NCBI GenBank assembly: GCA_019241735.1
Contig: JAFAWN010000390.1
Coordinates: 1-20,447 of the forward strand
Origin: Terriglobales bacterium
Lineage (GTDB): Bacteria > Acidobacteriota > Terriglobia > Terriglobales > Acidobacteriaceae
DNA: 20,447 bases
Direction of reading: 5' to 3'
Positions within the stretch are counted from its first letter, which is position 1. Each line of letters starts with the position of its first letter. The notes under the pieces were generated by a model. It had not been told where the DNA came from and did not search any database. It saw only the letters and a list, made by a program, of their open reading frames with translations. This document shows, in pieces, positions 15,285-20,447 of the stretch. The position numbers and the translations under genes were made by a program.

Positions 15285-18200
15285 GTGCCTGAAAAACCAA
15301 TTCCCGAGGACGACCCGATCGTAAGCAAGTCTTACGCCTTGCACTATCTGGTGGCAATGGTGCTGCTGCTGGGTACGTTGTTTTGGGCGCTCTCCGACGA
15401 GTACTGGATACAACGTCCGTGGAAAGGTTATCAGCAGGAGTGGAAGCATCGTTACGTCGCCTTTTTGAAATCCGCAAAATCTGAATCCGCAAAGTCCGAA
15501 AAAGAAATCGAACAGAATCCTGAGTATCAGCAGCTCCTGCAAAACTATCAGCAGGCATATGACAGCGCGCGCCCGCGCCGCGATGCGATCCAGATCCAGC
15601 TCAACAACCTGAATGCCGAGATTCTTGCGGTCCAGAGCGTATTCACCGACCGGCGTGCCTATGTCAATGCTTTGAATTACAAGATCGAAACCGACAGCAG
15701 CGCCTCAGGAAAAGAAAGCAAGCAAAAAGAGCTGGAAAAATACAAACAGAAAACAGCGACGGTCAAGTATCCCGACGGCCACAAACAGGATTACACCTAC
15801 GACCAGCTGGAAGCGGCCTACAACCACCTGCGTGATCAACGCACCCAGCTAAGCGCCGAGTTGGGCGACATCCTGAAGCCGGTCGCCGATGCCAACACCA
15901 AAATGGCCACCTATATTTCCGAGCATATGGTGGACCTGACCCCGGCCCAGATCGATGGCCTGCGCAAGAAGACCGAGGATTGGGACCCCAAGATCGTGCA
16001 GATCAACGTGGCCGATGCCAACATCGTTGACCGTTGCGAATCCTGCCACATGGGCGCACGCGAGCCTTTGAAGTTGACCGCCGTCGCCCTTACCCCTAAA
16101 GGTCAGAAAAAGCCGGACGAGTATGCGCAGGCATTCGTCAGCCATCCCGAACCCGGCCTGCTTCGCGTCCACGATCCTGACAAATTCGGATGTTCTCCGT
16201 GTCATCAGGGCAACGGGCGCGCCACGACGAGCATTGAGAAGGCGCATGGCAACTACGAGCACTGGCTGTGGCCCCTGTTTCCGAAAGAAAATGCAGAAGC
16301 CGGCTGCCAGACCTGCCACTCGGCTGACATGTTCCTGGCAAGTGGCGAGGTGGGCGCCACCATCAGCGAAGGCAAAGATTTGTTCCGCCAGAAGGGCTGC
16401 ATGGGTTGCCATCGCTACGAGGGATACGACAAAGAGCCCGAGGACCTGAATTCCATCAGCCAGCAGATCAAGCAACTGGAGCAGGAGCGCGCGCAGAACA
16501 TCAAGCAGGCCGGCTACCTGATGAAGCAGGCTGACGCGGCGGCAACCAATGAGGAAGCCAATCGCCTCAACGAAAAGGCGATTGCGTTGCGCGTGGCCAA
16601 CAGCAAGGTGGATGCGCGGGTGCAGCAGCTCGATTTCCAGTCCCACAGCCTGATGCAGGACATGAAAAAGGTGGGCCCGAATCTCAAAGATATTCGCCTG
16701 AAACTGAACCGTGACTGGATTCCGGTGTGGCTGAAGAAGCCAACTGATTTTCGTCCCACCACGAAGATGCCAAACTTCCGCTTGAACGCCCGCCAGATTC
16801 AGGCGATCTCAGCTTTCATCTGGCAATCGGCGCTAACCGATCCGTTGCCCCGGCAAAAACCAGGCAACGCCGAGCACGGCCAGGAGCTTTTTGAAACCCG
16901 TGGATGCCTTGCTTGTCACTCCATCGGCGAGGGCGATCAAATGCAGGGAGGCGCATTCGCCGCCAACCTTACCCGCGTTGGAGAAAAAGATAATTACGAT
17001 TATCTGGTCCGCTGGGTGCACAACGCCCGCGAGCGCACGCGGCCCTATTGTCCATACGAGAAAAAAGATATTGGCCCCGAGGATTACGCGAAAAAGGGAC
17101 TTCCTTACGTATTCGATTTGGCACACAGCCAGTGCCCAAATGATGGTCATGAATTGCAAGTGCAGAACATGACCGTGATGCCGAGCCTGCGACTCACTGT
17201 CAGCGACGCCCAGGACATCGCCTCTTATCTGATCACGCAGAAAAAGCAGGAGCCTTCGGCTTATCCCGATGCCTCGTACATGGAAGACCCCGCTCTGAAA
17301 GAAGAAGGCAGGAAATGGGTGCGTCACTTTGGCTGCGCGGGCTGCCACGAAATCGCAGGCTTTGAGGATGAGGGCCGCATCGGAACCGAATTGACCGCGG
17401 AGGGCAGCAAGCCGATCGAGCGCCTCGACTTTGCCCTGTTCACCGAGCCGGCGCAACGTGGCGGCAAAGATCCGATCGCCGTTCAGGAAGACTTGCAGCG
17501 CCTGCCAGACGGTCCCGCCACCGGACCCTGGTATGACCACAAGGGGTTTTTCGAGCATAAGCTGGCGGAGCCCAACGTTTACGACAAAGGCAAGATCAAG
17601 AGCGAGACTGAAGTCTTGCGCATGCCCAACCCGCACCTCACCAACCAGGAGATCCGCTCTCTTACCACCTTCCTGCTGGGCAGCCAGGAGAGCTCCCTGC
17701 CCGCGAGTTACCAGTACCGCCCTGCCGATACCCGGCGTGATATTCAGGAAGGATGGTGGGTGGTCAAAAAATATAACTGCATGGGATGTCATCAGTTCAT
17801 CCCCGGGCAGCCCACGACTTTGATGGGAATGGCGCGCTACCAAGATCCGGATTGGAAGGAGCAGTTGCCGCCGAAACTACTCACAGAGGGCGCGCGCGTC
17901 GATCCGGAGTGGTTACAGCGCTTTCTCGCTAATCCGGCGCTGAGTACCACCGACACTGACCGTAATGGCGTGCGGTCGTATCTCAAAGTTCGCATGCCGA
18001 CATTCTCATTCTCTGACAATGAACTACGAAAACTCGTGCGGTTCTTCCAGGCGATGTCGCAACAGCCCATGCCATACATTCCGGAGCAGGTACCGACGCT
18101 GAGTGCTAAAGAGATCGATATGGCGCGCAGTTTGTTCAGCAGCAATGCCGCGCCATGTTTGAAATGTCACGCGACCGGGGATCCGCAGCACGATAAGAAT

Positions 18201-18554
18201 GCTACCGCCCCGAATTTCCTGCTGGCTAAGGAGCGATTAAAGCCGGACTGGGTGGAACGATGGATCGTTGAGCCGCAAGCCATCAGCCCGGGCACTTCCA
18301 TGCCCTCCGGACTGTTCCGCCAGGAGAACGGTCATTGGGTATTTGCCGGGCCAACCCCTGCCTCGTTCCAGGGCTACGGCCAGGACCATACCAAGCTGCT
18401 GGTGGACTATATTTTCCAGTTGACCCCGGAGGAGCAGCGTCGAGTTTCAGCAGCGATGGGGAAGAACCGCGCTACCTCGCAATTGCGGCCTGAAGCCGGT
18501 AACGAGAAACGGGCTGGCCGGTCGGGCGCAATCCACACTGGCGGGACGCACTGA
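15285..18554 (+). CDS. Giant octaheme c-type cytochrome, c subunit of the bc complex
   Basis: The 1089-residue protein starts at GTG 15285; an in-frame stop lies just upstream and no ribosome site is visible. One membrane helix (about 18-37) anchors it. Residues about 45-235 are a long charged coiled coil. Eight CXXCH motifs start at residues 251, 303, 341, 372, 541, 684, 832 and 958. The first three are close together and lack nearby MP motifs, so bis-His binding is possible. The last five each have a downstream Met-Pro (M495, M632, M780, M904, M1006), as in class I cytochrome c domains. A second coiled coil (about 387-455) is inserted inside the fourth heme domain, and a CPYEKK...CPNDGH insert (C589, C617) inside the fifth. 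It should relay electrons from the Rieske protein in the periplasm. Confidence 0.95.
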   Translation: MPEKPIPEDDPIVSKSYALHYLVAMVLLLGTLFWALSDEYWIQRPWKGYQQEWKHRYVAFLKSAKSESAKSEKEIEQNPEYQQLLQNYQQAYDSARPRRDAIQIQLNNLNAEILAVQSVFTDRRAYVNALNYKIETDSSASGKESKQKELEKYKQKTATVKYPDGHKQDYTYDQLEAAYNHLRDQRTQLSAELGDILKPVADANTKMATYISEHMVDLTPAQIDGLRKKTEDWDPKIVQINVADANIVDRCESCHMGAREPLKLTAVALTPKGQKKPDEYAQAFVSHPEPGLLRVHDPDKFGCSPCHQGNGRATTSIEKAHGNYEHWLWPLFPKENAEAGCQTCHSADMFLASGEVGATISEGKDLFRQKGCMGCHRYEGYDKEPEDLNSISQQIKQLEQERAQNIKQAGYLMKQADAAATNEEANRLNEKAIALRVANSKVDARVQQLDFQSHSLMQDMKKVGPNLKDIRLKLNRDWIPVWLKKPTDFRPTTKMPNFRLNARQIQAISAFIWQSALTDPLPRQKPGNAEHGQELFETRGCLACHSIGEGDQMQGGAFAANLTRVGEKDNYDYLVRWVHNARERTRPYCPYEKKDIGPEDYAKKGLPYVFDLAHSQCPNDGHELQVQNMTVMPSLRLTVSDAQDIASYLITQKKQEPSAYPDASYMEDPALKEEGRKWVRHFGCAGCHEIAGFEDEGRIGTELTAEGSKPIERLDFALFTEPAQRGGKDPIAVQEDLQRLPDGPATGPWYDHKGFFEHKLAEPNVYDKGKIKSETEVLRMPNPHLTNQEIRSLTTFLLGSQESSLPASYQYRPADTRRDIQEGWWVVKKYNCMGCHQFIPGQPTTLMGMARYQDPDWKEQLPPKLLTEGARVDPEWLQRFLANPALSTTDTDRNGVRSYLKVRMPTFSFSDNELRKLVRFFQAMSQQPMPYIPEQVPTLSAKEIDMARSLFSSNAAPCLKCHATGDPQHDKNATAPNFLLAKERLKPDWVERWIVEPQAISPGTSMPSGLFRQENGHWVFAGPTPASFQGYGQDHTKLLVDYIFQLTPEEQRRVSAAMGKNRATSQLRPEAGNEKRAGRSGAIHTGGTH

Positions 18555-18611
18555 TAGCGTGTAAATTTTGTAAGTAGAAAACTCAAAGAATAAAGAAAGG
18601 CACAGACATTC

Positions 18612-19400
18612 ATGCGAAGGACAAAGTCAAAAATCATGCTGGGCTTTATTGCCCTGATCTGCCTGGCGCTCCTGGCCGCCTGCAGTAAGAAAGAAAATAC
18701 CAACGAGTCGCAAGGCACCTCCCCGACGGCAGAAAATCCGCCCACCCAGACTTCTCAACCCATTGATTCCAGCACCGCCGCCACCGTCAGTGGAACCGTA
18801 ACCTACGGCGGTACCGCTCCGAAAAACGCTAAGATCGATATGAGTCAGGATCCTGGCTGCAAGGGCGACAACATGGCCGAAACTATTGTCGCGAAAGATG
18901 GAAAGCTCGCCAATGTCTTCGTGTATGTGAAGGACGGGATTGGCAACCGCACCTTCGATACTCCCAAGGATTCTGTAACCATTGAGCAGAAGGGTTGCCA
19001 GTACCATCCTCATGTACTGGGCGTGATGGTGGGACAGAACATTGAGATACGCAATGACGATCCCACCACCCACAACATTCATCCCACGCCGAAAGATAAT
19101 CGCGAGTGGAACGAGTCCCAGCCACCCAAGGCACCGGCACTGGAGAAAACTTTCACCCGGGAAGAAATCATGCTGCCCATCAAATGCAACCAGCATCCGT
19201 GGATGCGCATGTACTTGAACGTGGTAAAGACTCCGTTTTTCGCGATTACCGGTGCCGACGGCAAGTACGAGATAAAGGGCCTGCCGCCGGGAGATTACAC
19301 GCTCGCATTCGTCCAGGAAAAATTGGGCGAGCAGGACCAGAAGATTACACTCGCCGCCAAGGATTCGAAGACGGTCGACGCCGGCTTCAAGGCGCAGTAG
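18612..19400 (+). CDS. Cupredoxin-like lipoprotein with Cna/CarboxypepD-like domain
   Basis: The 262-residue protein begins with a lipoprotein signal ending LLAAC (Cys24), so it should be lipid-anchored. A Ser/Thr/Pro-rich linker leads to a beta-rich domain (about 58-205) with TTHNIHP (H154) and CNQHPWM (C192, H195, M198). C-x2-H-x2-M with an upstream HNxH is the type 1 copper arrangement of amicyanin. The C-terminal ~60 residues (GKYEIKGLPPGDYTLAF) look like a carboxypeptidase regulatory-like beta fold. Coming directly after the bc complex genes (57 bp), it is a candidate electron carrier between the cytochrome c subunit and a terminal oxidase. Copper binding is inferred from the motif only; similar proteins are often left as hypothetical. 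An AAGAAAGG at 18592-18599 is the likely ribosome site. Confidence 0.85.
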   Translation: MRRTKSKIMLGFIALICLALLAACSKKENTNESQGTSPTAENPPTQTSQPIDSSTAATVSGTVTYGGTAPKNAKIDMSQDPGCKGDNMAETIVAKDGKLANVFVYVKDGIGNRTFDTPKDSVTIEQKGCQYHPHVLGVMVGQNIEIRNDDPTTHNIHPTPKDNREWNESQPPKAPALEKTFTREEIMLPIKCNQHPWMRMYLNVVKTPFFAITGADGKYEIKGLPPGDYTLAFVQEKLGEQDQKITLAAKDSKTVDAGFKAQ

Positions 19401-19433
19401 CTTCTTCTCATCTGCGCGCAGCGCATTCGCGTG

Positions 19434-19451
19434 GCGGACGCTCTTGTCCGC
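19434..19451. repeat. GC-rich stem-loop after the lipoprotein gene
   Basis: GCGGAC and GTCCGC pair around a six-base loop. No T-run follows, so it is at best a weak terminator. CTGCGCGCAG at 19412-19421 is another short palindrome, and GGCGGAC occurs again at 19530-19536. The gap may hold a degenerate dispersed repeat. Confidence 0.4.
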
Positions 19452-19544
19452 GAAGTGAGCGGCCCGTTCAAGTTTGGTTGGCGGGTCGCTCCTTTGCCGC
19501 GTGTCGTAGCGTCGGGTCTGCCTGTATAGGGCGGACATGCTCGC

Positions 19545-20447
19545 ATGGACATGACCACGCCAATGGGAAGTCTTTCAGTTAGGGAGCCGGTTCTGAAGTC
19601 AGATTTCACACCTTACAATCCCGCCCTGCATCGCTTCGCCGTGTTTACGGCGTCGGCGACTTTCATTCTGATCATTGCTGGTGCCCTCGTAACCAGTAAC
19701 GATGCCGGCCTATCTGTCCCCGACTGGCCGACCTCGTTCGGCTCGCTGTATAAGATCCCTCATCTGGTCGGTGGGGTGAAGTTCGAACACACCCACCGGA
19801 TGATTGCGCAGTTTGTCGGCCTGCTGACGATCATCATCGCCGTTTGGACATGGCGGAGCGACCGCCGCCGCTGGATGAGGATTCTCGCAGTCTCAGCTCT
19901 GGGGACGGTCATTGCCCAAGGAATTCTCGGCGGACTGACGGTCCTTTTTTATCTGCCGCCGTTAATATCTTCCGCGCACGCGGCGCTGGCGCAGACATTT
20001 TTTTCAATCGCAGTCGCCATCGCGATGTTCACCGGACGCGAGTGGACAGGCGAAGTTCCGGCCGCTGAGCCCGACACCGCGCGTCCCACTCTTTTCATTC
20101 TTATGCTGTTGTCAATTGCAGTTCTCTACCTGCAACTGATTCTCGGCGCCATGTTCCGCCACCACGGCATCAGCTGGCTTCCTCACGTTCTGAATGCGCC
20201 ACTGGTCGCCGCAATCCTCACTTGGTCGGCCATTCGGGCGCTTTTGCAGTATCCGCAGACCCGTGCGGTACGGCGCCCGGCGACTGTCATGCTGTCACTG
20301 CTGATCGCTCAGTTATGTCTGGGTTTTCTCGCGTTTCTGACGCGTGTTGGCTGGGGAAGGAATGCGGTGCAGCCAGAGTTGCCCATGGTAATCTCGACCG
20401 TGGCTCACGTTGCGGTTGGCGCACTACTTCTGGCCACAACGATAATT
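19545..20447 (+). CDS. ctaA: Heme A synthase CtaA/COX15 (5' part, cut by window end)
   Basis: CtaA oxidises the C8 methyl of heme O to make heme A for cytochrome c oxidase. The frame is open from ATG 19545 to the window end (301 codons); the in-frame TAG at 19527-19529 rules out an earlier start. ATGs at 19551 and 19563 are alternatives, and AGGGCGGA at 19528-19535 favours 19545. Visible are NDAGLSVPDWPTSFG, the signature FEHTHRM (catalytic Glu and first heme His), and SAHAALAQ in the first half. WLPHVLN and VAHVAVGALLL carry the His residues of the second half. At least seven hydrophobic helices are present. The Cys pair seen in the Bacillus-type loop is absent. It implies a heme-A oxidase, probably encoded downstream. 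Confidence 0.95.
   Translation, partial: MDMTTPMGSLSVREPVLKSDFTPYNPALHRFAVFTASATFILIIAGALVTSNDAGLSVPDWPTSFGSLYKIPHLVGGVKFEHTHRMIAQFVGLLTIIIAVWTWRSDRRRWMRILAVSALGTVIAQGILGGLTVLFYLPPLISSAHAALAQTFFSIAVAIAMFTGREWTGEVPAAEPDTARPTLFILMLLSIAVLYLQLILGAMFRHHGISWLPHVLNAPLVAAILTWSAIRALLQYPQTRAVRRPATVMLSLLIAQLCLGFLAFLTRVGWGRNAVQPELPMVISTVAHVAVGALLLATTII

Noticed and set aside
16833..17843. Long open frame (336 codons) on the minus strand within the octaheme cytochrome gene
   Set aside because: It is antisense to a clearly coding frame with eight CXXCH motifs, and its translation shows no recognisable domain. It is a shadow of GC-rich codon use.
18627..19538. 303-codon minus-strand frame across the lipoprotein gene
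   Set aside because: The plus strand has a lipobox and a copper motif in the right order; the minus translation is His/Arg/Gly-rich without a domain.
1..20447. CRISPR array, defence island, prophage or transposon
   Set aside because: No regularly spaced repeats, transposase, integrase or restriction-type proteins are seen; gene content is housekeeping and respiratory.

Overview
The window looks like chromosomal DNA of an environmental, respiring, diderm bacterium, most probably an Acidobacteriota (Terriglobia-like) member. This is inferred from the gene mix: a bacillithiol-type glycosyltransferase BshA, an HpnK-type deacetylase, an SLT lytic transglycosylase with an Ala/Pro-rich body, a tiny FlbD-like protein ahead of nrdR, and a split cytochrome b with a very large multiheme cytochrome c. 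Coding is dense, with no gap above about 150 bases. I see no tRNA or rRNA genes, mobile element, CRISPR array or phage gene.

Left part (1-7.1 kb). It opens with the 3' part of a YdjC/HpnK deacetylase, followed by a PilZ protein and bshA, all rightward. Then comes a leftward group read in the order membrane-anchored TPR protein, threonine-synthase-like protein, LytS-type histidine kinase. Its 3' end overlaps bshA convergently by 31 bp. The threonine-synthase-like protein has lost the PLP-binding lysine and other cofactor contacts, so it is probably a pseudoenzyme or repurposed protein. A HAD phosphatase starts divergently from the TPR gene.

Middle part (7.1-11 kb). Rightward genes encode a lytic transglycosylase, a YbhN/LPG-synthase-like membrane protein, a 62-residue FlbD-like protein, NrdR, and an NAD-type isocitrate dehydrogenase.

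Right part (11-20.4 kb). This is a coherent respiratory block: ferrochelatase, a Rieske protein, cytochrome b N-half, cytochrome b C-half, a 1089-residue octaheme cytochrome c, a cupredoxin-like lipoprotein, and heme A synthase CtaA (cut by the window end). I infer a menaquinol-oxidising, b6f-like bc complex with a giant c subunit. It would pass electrons to a lipid-anchored copper protein and on to a heme-A oxidase that is probably encoded just downstream, with heme synthesis genes at both ends. This block is the most unusual part of the window. The Rieske protein carries a roughly 230-residue Ala/Pro-rich cytoplasmic arm with a duplicated motif. The c subunit has a long coiled coil before its hemes and another inserted inside one heme domain.
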